Shown one piece after another: positions 15,145 through 21,801 of a DNA stretch of 26,288 nt (within the stretch, counting starts at the first letter, position 1; each line of letters opens with the position of its first letter). The translations under genes and the position numbers were made by a program. The DNA is taken from positions 1 to 26,288 of the IMG/VR virus record IMGVR_UViG_3300043410_000474; one strand, written 5' to 3'. The notes below the pieces were generated by a model. That model had not been told where the DNA came from, made no database searches, and worked only from the letters and a program-made list of their open reading frames with translations. The stretch is from a virus.

Positions 15145-15362
15145 TATAATCTATAAGTTACTCTGCCCTTCGTTAAGTCATATGGACTTACTTCAATCTT
15201 CACATTATCGCCCAAGATAATGCGAATCTTATGTTGTTTGAGCTTACCGCCCATATAACATAGCAAAGTGGTGGGCACGTTTTCCACTTTGACCCTAAAC
15301 ATATTGCCTGGTAGGACTTCGTCCACTTTGCCTGTAAGTTCGATAATATCGTCTTTAGCCAT
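15144..15362 (-). CDS. infA: Translation initiation factor IF-1
   Basis: A 72-residue S1/OB-fold protein of the exact length of bacterial IF-1. The hallmark blocks are present: MAKDDIIELTGKVDEVLPGN, MFRVKVEN, then GGKLKQHKIRI, GDNVKIEVSPYDLTKGRVTYR. IF-1 binds the ribosomal A site and helps IF-2/IF-3 select the start codon. The stretch NVPTTLLCYMGGKL differs from host-type (usually HxVxAHISGKMR), so this is a diverged phage version. It overlaps the AbrB-like gene by 8 bases and the HExxH gene by TAATG. Confidence 0.92.
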   Translation of the reverse strand: MAKDDIIELTGKVDEVLPGNMFRVKVENVPTTLLCYMGGKLKQHKIRIILGDNVKIEVSPYDLTKGRVTYRL

Positions 15363-15531
15363 TCTTCTTACTTATGGTAATTTTACCATCCTCTGCTTTA
15401 ATATTCAAAACATCTCCTTCTTTCCAACCTGTTTCTGCTAATATTTCATCAGGTATTTTCATCATGACATTTTCAGGATCATTTGGTATGTCCTGAAATA
15501 TTTCATCTGTATTATATGTATACTTATTCAT
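15355..15531 (-). CDS. AbrB/SpoVT-type small DNA-binding-like protein
   Basis: A 58-residue protein: an N-terminal tail (MNKYTYNTDEIFQDIPNDPE), then the swapped-hairpin AbrB pattern MKIPDEILAETGWKEGDVL and IKAEDGKITISKK. The I-P-x-E-I-x-x-x-x-G-W-x-x-G-D signature is diagnostic for this fold, used by antitoxins and transcription regulators. No toxin gene is adjacent. It overlaps its neighbours on both sides by 8 bases, so it is expressed with IF-1. Target unknown. Confidence 0.75.
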   Translation of the reverse strand: MNKYTYNTDEIFQDIPNDPENVMMKIPDEILAETGWKEGDVLNIKAEDGKITISKKNG

Positions 15532-16051
15532 CTGGCCATGGACTAGGAATCCATCCTAATTTATTTAAGTCCTTCTCGATCTCTTCTGTGATAGTTCCTT
15601 CTGGAACATATCCGTTTGGTTCAGCAGTAATCTCAGGATCTTGCCAACCGTCATTTCGGATACCGCTACAGTACCAATCAATGTAGTCACCTTTTTGTTG
15701 CATATTTGCAACAATGCCACCAGCTGAACGCCAGCTGCAACTCCAATATTCTTCTTTAAGAAGTGGCCACATTTCGCGACGAATCCAGCGCATGTTACAC
15801 ATAGCCGCATAAAGGTTTTGTGCATAGTCATCGCTGGTTCGAACTTTCTCTAGGATCCAATCTGTTGATCGCAGATCGTATTCCATATTATTCTTCTGCC
15901 ACTCAGGATCTTGTTCACGCTCAAAAACTTGTTGTTCCCAAGTCTTTAGTAAATCTAAATAAGACTCACTGGGCTCTTCGCCCTTTTCGGTGGCAGATTT
16001 AACGTGACTCTCTCGTGAGAAAGAGCCACGGTCTGGACTTTTACTAATCAT
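15524..16051 (-). CDS. Conserved phage protein, unknown
   Basis: A 175-residue acidic, Trp-rich protein. The central block YAQNLYAAMCNMRWIRREMW and WSCSWRSAGGIVANM...GDYIDWYCSGI looks strongly conserved and is familiar from other phage hypotheticals. The C-terminus (VPEGTITEEIEKDLNKLGW) is helical. It overlaps the secreted HExxH gene by ATGA. No function can be given. Confidence 0.7.
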   Translation of the reverse strand: MISKSPDRGSFSRESHVKSATEKGEEPSESYLDLLKTWEQQVFEREQDPEWQKNNMEYDLRSTDWILEKVRTSDDYAQNLYAAMCNMRWIRREMWPLLKEEYWSCSWRSAGGIVANMQQKGDYIDWYCSGIRNDGWQDPEITAEPNGYVPEGTITEEIEKDLNKLGWIPSPWPDE

Positions 16052-16374
16052 TTATGGTAGCTACCTTGTAGGCAATGGCGCATTTCGTGGCCAATTGTGT
16101 GATAGTTAGTTGTTTTACCAACTACAATAGTACATTTGTTATTGGTTCTGCTTGATTCCCAGAAGCTACATGCTTCGACATCAGTTTGGAAACCACCATA
16201 ACCACGCTTCTTGCTCTCAACGTCGCAAGTTTTACGGATGTTATCAGCAGCAATAAACGTAACTTGGATATTATTAGCGTTCACTCGGGTGACATCGAAA
16301 ACTTCATGTGGGTTTTCAGTACTAGCCATTGCGGCTGAACATGTAAAAACCAAAGCGGCCAAAATATATTTCAT
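16048..16374 (-). CDS. Secreted HExxH protein
   Basis: A 108-residue protein with a signal peptide (MKYILAALVFTCSAAMASTE, likely cut after AMA). The mature part has four Cys (50, 69, 81, 101) and a zinc-type GHEMRHC with HEMRH at 96-100, close to the C-terminus. This is a minimal periplasmic metalloprotease-like domain; a third metal ligand is not obvious, so it might only bind metal. I start at 16374; a longer reading would run through the tRNA-like gene. It is the first gene after that RNA. Confidence 0.65.
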   Translation of the reverse strand: MKYILAALVFTCSAAMASTENPHEVFDVTRVNANNIQVTFIAADNIRKTCDVESKKRGYGGFQTDVEACSFWESSRTNNKCTIVVGKTTNYHTIGHEMRHCLQGSYHK

Positions 16375-16401
16375 TTTTATCTTTCTGTGTGTGTTAAAAA
16401 A

Positions 16402-16506
16402 TGGTGTGGACGGCAGGATTTGAACCTGCAAAGGTACCGTATCGGTTAACCTTGTGCCCCCTATGCCCGAAAGCATAGGGGAGGTATACATTCCACTCAC
16501 GTCCAC
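16402..16506 (-). tRNA. Aberrant long tRNA-like gene with encoded CCA
   Basis: Seven perfect acceptor pairs (GTGGACG/CGTCCAC), discriminator A, encoded CCA, and a perfect T-arm (GCAGG-TTCAAAT-CCTGC). A D-arm-like segment follows the acceptor. The anticodon position instead holds a 9-bp hairpin (CCCCTATGC-TTTCGG-GCATAGGGG) with a 6-base loop, and the variable region a long arm (AAGGT...ACCTT with inner ACCG/CGGT). At 102 nt before CCA it is longer than class II tRNAs (about 85-93). No normal 7-base anticodon loop is possible; an 8-base loop CTTTCGGG is the nearest. It could be a class II tRNA with an expanded anticodon arm, or a tRNA mimic. Confidence 0.6.
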
Positions 16507-16512
16507 GCATAT

Positions 16513-16541
16513 ATTATATAGCCGTTTCAGCTCAATGTCAA
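16513..16541 (-). promoter_or_regulatory. Consensus sigma70 promoter for the tRNA-like gene
   Basis: TTGACA, 17 bases, TATAAT: a perfect match on the minus strand. The expected start (about 6-7 bases after the -10) falls on the first base of the RNA acceptor, so no 5' trimming would be needed. The -35 overlaps the stop codon of the kinase gene. It also drives 16374 through 14491, including IF-1. Confidence 0.9.
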
Positions 16542-17002
16542 GTGACATACCAGATTTCGGTGAAACCTTCGTCTTCAGTTGGCATATCGAAACGGTCAAT
16601 CATACTACGCATAACGTGATCTGGGATATTCTTACCTGGACGGCTTGCTAATCGACGTGCCAATTCTTCCTTTTCAGGAGTTTTGAACACTACTGCAATA
16701 TGCTCGTACTTTGGTAATGTGTTGAACTTGCGCTTACGTGAAGCAATAGTTGTAGAAGTTTGATCCCAGATTACATCCAAGTTGTTTGCTTGACAAATCA
16801 ATGCTTGGTTTGCCATCAATTTGACAGCAATTGGCATGTATTCGTCAAAAACTTCAGAGTAAGTCTTGCCCACACTTGCTGCGTGATCATCGACAAACTT
16901 GTCAGTAGAGACTACAGGAATATCCACAGCCCAGTCTTGGTTTTTAATCCAAGTGGACTTTCCGCTTCCTGGAACTCCAATTAATTGATAACACTTTGGC
17001 AT
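16538..17002 (-). CDS. Polynucleotide-kinase-like P-loop kinase (T4 PseT kinase-domain type)
   Basis: A 154-residue P-loop protein with Walker A GVPGSGKST at residues 9-17, STDKF at 32-36 (Asp34 in the place of the T4 Pnk general base), and DQTSTTIASRKRKFNTLP near 104-121, similar to the D-x-T-N...R...R block of T4 Pnk. It covers only the 5'-kinase domain; the 3'-phosphatase domain of T4 Pnk is missing. An Rnl1-like RNA ligase lies 0.9 kb upstream in the same operon, so a role in RNA (tRNA) repair is likely but inferred. It might also be another small-molecule kinase. Confidence 0.7.
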   Translation of the reverse strand: MPKCYQLIGVPGSGKSTWIKNQDWAVDIPVVSTDKFVDDHAASVGKTYSEVFDEYMPIAVKLMANQALICQANNLDVIWDQTSTTIASRKRKFNTLPKYEHIAVVFKTPEKEELARRLASRPGKNIPDHVMRSMIDRFDMPTEDEGFTEIWYVT

Positions 17003-17215
17003 TTAACTCTCCATTCGTTGTGCGACAAATGCCGCAACTGTCCCTTGTAATTGTTCAATTTCACTAGCAGCTTCGTCTAACAAATCTGCTATACGATCGT
17101 TTGCACCCTCTTGCACACTCTTTCTTGTAGAAATCTGTCTACGAATTTCTGCTCGTTTACGTAAACGAAAAACTAAACTTTGTTGTGCAACTGGTAAATG
17201 ACTTTCATCTTCCAT
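17003..17215 (-). CDS. Small coiled-coil protein
   Basis: A 70-residue protein with a basic segment (VFRLRKRAEIRRQISTRKSV) followed by a helix (RIADLLDEAASEIEQLQGTV) with heptad spacing. The R-x-R-A-x-I-R-R-Q-I-x-T-R pattern is common in small phage proteins from several groups. Directly precedes the kinase gene (one codon apart). Function unknown. Confidence 0.7.
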   Translation of the reverse strand: MEDESHLPVAQQSLVFRLRKRAEIRRQISTRKSVQEGANDRIADLLDEAASEIEQLQGTVAAFVAQRMES

Positions 17216-17447
17216 CTTTTTCTGCCTTTCCCATCTCGTATTTTTGCATCATGCGTAATACTGGTTCACCTTCAGTAATGAGAAGTCGTTCTGGATAACG
17301 CATGGCTTGTTTACTCTCATCAAGATATATCTTGCCATCTTGAATTTTAGTCACAGTACAAAGTTCAATGTGTGGGCTTTTTCCATACAACACTGGGCGA
17401 GCAACCTCGTCACCGACAGAAAATGTAAATCCCTTCATATCTTTCAT
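17205..17447 (-). CDS. Small beta-rich protein, unknown
   Basis: An 80-residue protein. FTFSVGDEVARPV...IELCTVTKIQDGKIYLDES reads like a small SH3/Tudor-like barrel (G-D-x-V...V-x-x-I...G-K-I-Y-L). The C-terminus is helical and charged. Overlaps the upstream gene by ATGA and the downstream gene by 11 bases. No firm family. Confidence 0.65.
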   Translation of the reverse strand: MKDMKGFTFSVGDEVARPVLYGKSPHIELCTVTKIQDGKIYLDESKQAMRYPERLLITEGEPVLRMMQKYEMGKAEKDGR

Positions 17448-17713
17448 ACTGTTTGACTCTTTAATTTAATCCAAAAGAACTCTTTCATATCAACTTTTAC
17501 TAATGGTACGTCAGCAAATCTGTGTTTAATGTAACGGACAACGCCTTCATCATTTTCTTCCCAGATCCTATCACTAGCACGAGCCATACCAGCATACTTA
17601 ATACCGCCTAAGATAGCACTCTTACGTGCATCATATACCGCAAAGTGCCTTCCAGGATACCCAATCGTTTCACCACCAGTCATGCACTCAGATAGTTCAA
17701 AGAAGTAATTCAT
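17444..17713 (-). CDS. Small conserved protein, unknown
   Basis: An 89-residue soluble protein with mixed strands and helices (HFAVYDARKSAILGGIKYAG, DEGVVRYIKHRFADVPLVKV). Overlaps both neighbours by ATGA. No motif recognised. Confidence 0.65.
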   Translation of the reverse strand: MNYFFELSECMTGGETIGYPGRHFAVYDARKSAILGGIKYAGMARASDRIWEENDEGVVRYIKHRFADVPLVKVDMKEFFWIKLKSQTV

Positions 17714-17925
17714 TCATCACCTCTAATTACATCAAAAATGTTACCATACTCATAGCGTTTCCAATCATCCATATCAACGTAAGTGTTAACGCAACGGCGG
17801 TACACAGATTTAAGCCATGTACGCCGTCCGTTTACTTTTACTGGATGCCACGCAAACCATTTAATCCAAGGACTCGTTGTTTGCTTTCGCGGAACATAAG
17901 TTGTGCCCCATGTTCCATCAAACAT
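17710..17925 (-). CDS. Small basic Trp-rich protein, unknown
   Basis: A 71-residue protein, basic and aromatic (SPWIKWFAWHPVKVNGRRTW, KSVYRRCVNTYVDMDDWKRY). An AAGG site precedes ATG, 7 bases after the RNA-ligase stop. The W-x-x-W-F-A-W-x-P-V pattern recurs in short phage hypotheticals that I recall, without known function. Confidence 0.65.
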   Translation of the reverse strand: MFDGTWGTTYVPRKQTTSPWIKWFAWHPVKVNGRRTWLKSVYRRCVNTYVDMDDWKRYEYGNIFDVIRGDE

Positions 17926-17932
17926 TTCATCC

Positions 17933-18838
17933 TTAGGCCACCTCCATATAGTTACGTACCCAAGCTAGGCGAGCTTGCTCGTCCATAGCTGTGTATTCAA
18001 CAATGTTAGCACGGATAGCGTCTACTAGTGGATAGTATTCTTCATCCAAGTTGTGCTTAATGTCCTTGTTCAAGTCTACTAACTTATCTGTACGTGGATT
18101 GCGAGCAACCCACTTTGAAGTCAAGTAGTATGGCGACTTAATCTTAGCACTTACACCATCTTCTGTATAAAATACATAACCTTCATGCTTGCATTCCTTA
18201 GCTAATTGCTTTAGTCGGGCCATGTTAGTTGTTACACTTTCTGGCACGTGGCAATTAAGCGTGTTAGCCAAGTCCTTTAGCACAAATGGATCGTGGCCTA
18301 CTTTGCTACCAAACTCGTTTTCACGATAACCTAAAACATACATGCCAGCCTTTTCAGGAACAATGTGTGGATCTTCTGGATGAACACATTCAAACATTAC
18401 AGTTAAGCCACGCATATCGTTGTTAGCAAAAGCCATTTGCCAATCAGCCCAGGATTGATGTGTTAGCATCATTTCCTTAGCCATAGCAACGTATGGGCTA
18501 TCTGTAGAACCAGTAGTAGACACTAATACATCGCCATTGTACCAAGTACATGCCACCATGAAACCATTAACTTTACGAAAAGCAGTTACCTTAGTATCGT
18601 CGGATAGGACAGGTGCTTCCTTTTCAATTCCATAGTTGTAAATCTTTGTAAATGGGTATGCAACTAGGTTGAAATCTTCATCTACAATAGATCCACGACA
18701 TTCAGCGATGTATTCGTTCCACAAGTTATCATAGAACACTTTCTTCTTATACTTTAACACGTAGATACCGTCGCCGGCTTCCTTCATGTTAACTAGCTTA
18801 GAAGTTTGTACGTATTCCTTTAATTCATCCTTAAACAT
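17933..18838 (-). CDS. RNA ligase, T4 Rnl1-like
   Basis: A 301-residue nucleotidyl-transferase ligase. Motif I is KVNG at residues 89-92 (Lys89 takes the AMP). The preceding ECRGSIVDED...AYPFTKIYNYG is the usual Rnl1-type lead-in. Motif III-like VMFECVHPEDPHIV lies near 147-160, motif IV HEGYVFYTEDG at 218-228 and motif V AKIKSPYYL at 231-239. Such ligases reseal RNA, classically tRNAs cut in the anticodon loop by host defence nucleases. With the kinase at 16538 it could form a repair pair. It lacks any fused kinase or phosphatase. Confidence 0.85.
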   Translation of the reverse strand: MFKDELKEYVQTSKLVNMKEAGDGIYVLKYKKKVFYDNLWNEYIAECRGSIVDEDFNLVAYPFTKIYNYGIEKEAPVLSDDTKVTAFRKVNGFMVACTWYNGDVLVSTTGSTDSPYVAMAKEMMLTHQSWADWQMAFANNDMRGLTVMFECVHPEDPHIVPEKAGMYVLGYRENEFGSKVGHDPFVLKDLANTLNCHVPESVTTNMARLKQLAKECKHEGYVFYTEDGVSAKIKSPYYLTSKWVARNPRTDKLVDLNKDIKHNLDEEYYPLVDAIRANIVEYTAMDEQARLAWVRNYMEVA

Positions 18839-19107
18839 TACTTTACTCTTTTCAATTGGTAAACATTGTCTTTAAATTCATGCATTTCGCACATGCTATG
18901 CTCAAAGTCAAAAAAGACTATTGAATCCATCTCAGGTGCATTGCAACCGTAACCAATTGTACGAGTAATACTACCTTTTGTCAACTCATTTTTATTCCAT
19001 GGATGACAAACAATTGGTTTTTGATACCTACAGTTACAGCAACAACGACCAGCAGTGTTTAACTCCTGGTCGTTCCAGCCTTTATGACATGGAGTATGTG
19101 CTGTCAC
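18838..19107 (-). CDS. Cys-rich, probably zinc-binding small protein
   Basis: An 89-residue protein with eight Cys and several His, including CHKGW, GRCCCNCRYQKPIVCHPW, YGCNAPE and MCEMHEF. This suggests one or two structural zinc sites. Overlaps upstream SAH by ATGA and the RNA ligase by TAATG. No enzyme motif; it may bind RNA or protein. Confidence 0.65.
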   Translation of the reverse strand: MTAHTPCHKGWNDQELNTAGRCCCNCRYQKPIVCHPWNKNELTKGSITRTIGYGCNAPEMDSIVFFDFEHSMCEMHEFKDNVYQLKRVK

Positions 19108-19616
19108 TTTGATACAATCTCATTAGCACGGTCCCACAACCCCTTATCACCCTTTGTAAGCACTTCGAGAAGCAACCGCTTTTCCTCTAAGTAAGTCTTT
19201 GCAAAGTTAGCATCATGCTCAACAATGCTAGTGCAGTTACTAATTAGATCCGCCAACTTAATGGTTTGCGCTTCGGCGCTTGCCATTGCTGTATGCGCCC
19301 TGTCAACTGCTTTGCGGGCTGCGCGGTTGCCGTGGTCTGGACGACTGACGTCTGTAAGCCATCCAACCAATTCTGCGACTTTTTCACCGAACTCTGCTCG
19401 AATAGTTTCAATTGTGACTCCTGTGTCTTCTACAACATCGTGTAACCAAGCAGCCGCCACCATATCAGCAGTAGCACCTTCCAATTTGTCAATAATACTA
19501 GCAACTTCAGCAGGATGTACAATGTAAGGCTCGTTTGTGTACTTGCGTAATTGAGCAGCCGCAGCATGAGCCGCTGTGGCAAATACTCTAGCTTTTTCAA
19601 TAACGTCTATTATCAT
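19104..19616 (-). CDS. Small alarmone hydrolase-like HD-domain protein (MESH1/SpoT-type)
   Basis: A 170-residue HD-domain hydrolase like the stand-alone SpoT/MESH1 enzymes that hydrolyse (p)ppGpp to GDP/GTP plus pyrophosphate. Metal and substrate motifs are in order: AAHAAAAQLRKYTNEPYIVHP (His17, RK24-25, His34), WLHDVVEDT (HD at 59-60, ED at 63-64) and IKLADLISN (Asp123). No synthetase domain. A phage could use it to relax the stringent response and keep translation high. Overlaps the phosphoesterase by ATGA. Related HD enzymes act on other nucleotides, so ppGpp is inferred. Confidence 0.75.
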   Translation of the reverse strand: MIIDVIEKARVFATAAHAAAAQLRKYTNEPYIVHPAEVASIIDKLEGATADMVAAAWLHDVVEDTGVTIETIRAEFGEKVAELVGWLTDVSRPDHGNRAARKAVDRAHTAMASAEAQTIKLADLISNCTSIVEHDANFAKTYLEEKRLLLEVLTKGDKGLWDRANEIVSK

Positions 19617-20161
19617 ACATGATGTCCTTTAATTGCACCAGTCATTGCATCACGGATTGCAACTTCCATTGGAACAGCAATAAAGCCTGTTGCATCCATA
19701 CCCATATCACGACAACGGAATTTCTCCATGCCGCTTTCACCACCATGCAAGTGACCATGCAAGTGTACTGAACCACGATGCATTTGGTCCCACTCTGCAA
19801 TAGGGTAGTGAAACATGACAACCATAGTCTTATCGTATGTAATGTGCAAGTATTTGTGTACTTCTTCAAAACATCCGCGGAAGACTGGATCGTTTAACAA
19901 CTTACGATCGTGGTTGCCCTCGATCAAAATTTTACGACCATTCAAACGCTTCATAATCTTAACAGCCTTATCAGCTGGCAAGAATGCAACGTCACCCAAA
20001 ATGTAGACCAAGTCGTCAGCCGCAACAGTTGCGTTCCATTCACGAATCATTTCTTCGTTCATGAAGTCTACATCGTTTTTATATCGTGCCCTAGACTGTG
20101 GGCAGAACTTCATAATGTTCGTATGCCCAAAGTGCAAGTCACTTGTTACCCAAGTTCTCAT
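19613..20161 (-). CDS. Small calcineurin-like metallophosphoesterase
   Basis: A 182-residue phosphoesterase of the short phage/bacterial type: TSDLHFGHTN at residues 6-15, ILGDVAF near 54-60, IEGNHDRKL near 79-87, MFHYPI near 115-120 and HLHGHLHGG near 133-141. All two-metal ligands are present. Substrate unknown; related enzymes include 2',3'-cyclic phosphodiesterases and 3'-phosphatases, which would complement the nearby kinase and ligase. It leads directly into the SAH-like gene (ATGA). Confidence 0.85.
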   Translation of the reverse strand: MRTWVTSDLHFGHTNIMKFCPQSRARYKNDVDFMNEEMIREWNATVAADDLVYILGDVAFLPADKAVKIMKRLNGRKILIEGNHDRKLLNDPVFRGCFEEVHKYLHITYDKTMVVMFHYPIAEWDQMHRGSVHLHGHLHGGESGMEKFRCRDMGMDATGFIAVPMEVAIRDAMTGAIKGHHV

Positions 20162-20168
20162 TTTAATC

Positions 20169-20537
20169 TCATTTCTTCATTGCTTCCATTTGTGCAAACA
20201 ACTCTGCCCATTGATGGCTTGGGTTTGCACCAGGATTAAGGTTTTTAATTGCCAAGAAATCTTTATGGTTCTCAGGAACCTTAAAGTAAATATTGGCGTA
20301 TGTGCAGTCGAAGTCATCATCTGCATCATGGCTATACCAAGGATGGCTTGACATTTCATCAAACACATCTTCGTAATCTTCACGATTACCACCACCATTA
20401 CGTGTGTGGACAACAATGTATCCATCTTCCATGAATACGCTGCGGAAGCGACCAAAGTCGCCTTGTGTTTTACCCAATAACTGCAATAGTGCATCATTAT
20501 CTGGGTTAGTACCGAAAATCATGTTATACATACTCAT
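20169..20537 (-). CDS. Conserved protein, unknown
   Basis: A 122-residue protein: MYNMIFGTNPDNDALLQLLG, then GRFRSVFMEDGYIVVHTRNGGGNREDYEDV, and a Tyr/Asp-rich middle (PWYSHDADDDFDCTYANIYF). The RNGGGNR block is a hallmark of a family I recall from phages and bacteria, without known activity. Start codon overlaps the upstream phosphatase stop by ATGA. Confidence 0.7.
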   Translation of the reverse strand: MSMYNMIFGTNPDNDALLQLLGKTQGDFGRFRSVFMEDGYIVVHTRNGGGNREDYEDVFDEMSSHPWYSHDADDDFDCTYANIYFKVPENHKDFLAIKNLNPGANPSHQWAELFAQMEAMKK

Positions 20538-21031
20538 ATATCACCTTCGTAATTCTTTGGGACAATTAGTCCACTGTCTAATTCAATACCATTAATGGTG
20601 TGCGGTTCATTCTCATCGTATGTCCAGCCTAAGACTTTCATCATCTTATGCTTAACTAAGAGATTAGGACTTCTGAATACTTCAGTATCACGGAACCCCA
20701 ACATCACACCAACCTCACAAACTGCGCCACTACGGCACACTCCTGCCACGCAGTGTACTACAACGTTCATTCGATTGTCAAGTGCATGTTGTAATAGACC
20801 AACAAGTTTTTCAGCCTGCTCGTCAGTAATTTTAAATTCCTCACCCCATGGATCATCCTTTTCCAAATCTAAAAACTCAAACTGATGAGTTTCACGAAAC
20901 TGATGTATAGGAGTAGGAAATTCCATTGCTGGGTCAACAATTTGAATCAACATGGAATTAATGCCAGCATCAATGTGGTGGCCTTTGGGTATGTCAGCTA
21001 GTGCTACGTTTTGAATCCACGGATTCTGCAT
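20534..21031 (-). CDS. Dual-specificity-like protein phosphatase
   Basis: A 165-residue protein with the Cys-phosphatase loop HCVAGVCRSG (Cys94-x5-Arg100, preceded by VV). An upstream Asp-rich segment DLEKDDPW near 55-62 may supply the general acid. The overall layout fits phage members of the DSP/tyrosine-phosphatase fold. Targets could be phosphoproteins, nucleotides or RNA 5' ends. It starts inside the 3' end of the SLOG gene (38-base overlap) with GGAG eight bases upstream. Confidence 0.75.
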   Translation of the reverse strand: MQNPWIQNVALADIPKGHHIDAGINSMLIQIVDPAMEFPTPIHQFRETHQFEFLDLEKDDPWGEEFKITDEQAEKLVGLLQHALDNRMNVVVHCVAGVCRSGAVCEVGVMLGFRDTEVFRSPNLLVKHKMMKVLGWTYDENEPHTINGIELDSGLIVPKNYEGDI

Positions 21032-21371
21032 TTGTCATCTCCACATGGACCTTGAGTCCTTTTTTAGTTGCGTAATCAATCATATGTTTAGTGCCGCGAC
21101 TTTGACCATCCCACAATGCAATTAAGGCATCTGCAAAATCACCCATTACTTGATTGCGTATTGGACCAGCAGCACGACCATGTTTATCCCAATCTGCTGG
21201 AAATTTAAACAATTGTAATCCTGCTTCTTCTGCAAAACGTTCACCCATTGCATCAGCACCACGGGCTCCACCACTCACAACTGCGGTAATATCGAAGCCA
21301 GCATTAAGTATAGCTTGTAGTAAAAGCTCATAGTCATTAATCTCTCTGCCGCCTGCGATAATTACTTTCAT
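20994..21371 (-). CDS. SLOG-family nucleotide-binding protein (DUF2493-like)
   Basis: A 125-residue Rossmann-like protein. MKVIIAGGREIND at the start, VVSGGARGADAMGERFAEE in the middle, and PADWDKHGRAAGPIRNQVMGD complete the SLOG signature (GxR, GGxxGAD, GxxRN). SLOG domains bind nucleotide ligands and occur in DprA, LOG and stress-sensing proteins. DUF2493-type members are common in phages; the ligand is not known. Confidence 0.8.
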   Translation of the reverse strand: MKVIIAGGREINDYELLLQAILNAGFDITAVVSGGARGADAMGERFAEEAGLQLFKFPADWDKHGRAAGPIRNQVMGDFADALIALWDGQSRGTKHMIDYATKKGLKVHVEMTNAESVDSKRSTS

Positions 21372-21541
21372 TTGTATCTCTCCAATAAATCCTTTTCCTT
21401 CTGATCAAGCATTTTCATGTGATCATCAAGTTTCTTTTGAAATTTATTACGATCAGATTTTGCCTTCTGCCATAAGTCCCAGAGCATAAATGCTTCGCTA
21501 TTACGCATTAGCATTACGCCCTTGTACACAACGTCTTTCAT
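21368..21541 (-). CDS. 57-residue helical protein
   Basis: Reads MKDVVYKGVMLMRNSEAFML, then a long charged helix (KKLDDHMKMLDQKEKDLLER). It overlaps both neighbours by ATGA, so it is a real coupled gene despite its size. A short amphipathic coiled-coil is likely. Function unknown. Confidence 0.7.
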   Translation of the reverse strand: MKDVVYKGVMLMRNSEAFMLWDLWQKAKSDRNKFQKKLDDHMKMLDQKEKDLLERYK

Positions 21542-21801
21542 TCTGTAATCTCCACAAACTCTTGAATAAACAACTTAGCTTCAAGATTGCTTTGCATGTC
21601 TTCTAGGATCTGATCCATGCTTGGTGCATGACCAGGATTGCCACCCAAGTTACTGTGTTCTTTAAGGTCATCTGCGATGTCGGGGAAGTCATGAATAAAC
21701 CAATACCCAAGACGAATATTGGGGTTGCGGATACTGGCAAAGTCAAACTCTGCCAAGTATCTTTCCCATTCTTTACGTGTTAACGACAGTTTTAGTTCCA
21801 T
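21538..21801 (-). CDS. Small protein, unknown
   Basis: An 87-residue acidic protein (LTRKEWERYLAEFDFASIRN, HDFPDIADDLKEHSNLGGNP, MDQILEDMQSNLEAKLFIQE). The start lies 10 bases inside the release-factor 3' end. No motif recognised. Confidence 0.65.
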   Translation of the reverse strand: MELKLSLTRKEWERYLAEFDFASIRNPNIRLGYWFIHDFPDIADDLKEHSNLGGNPGHAPSMDQILEDMQSNLEAKLFIQEFVEITE

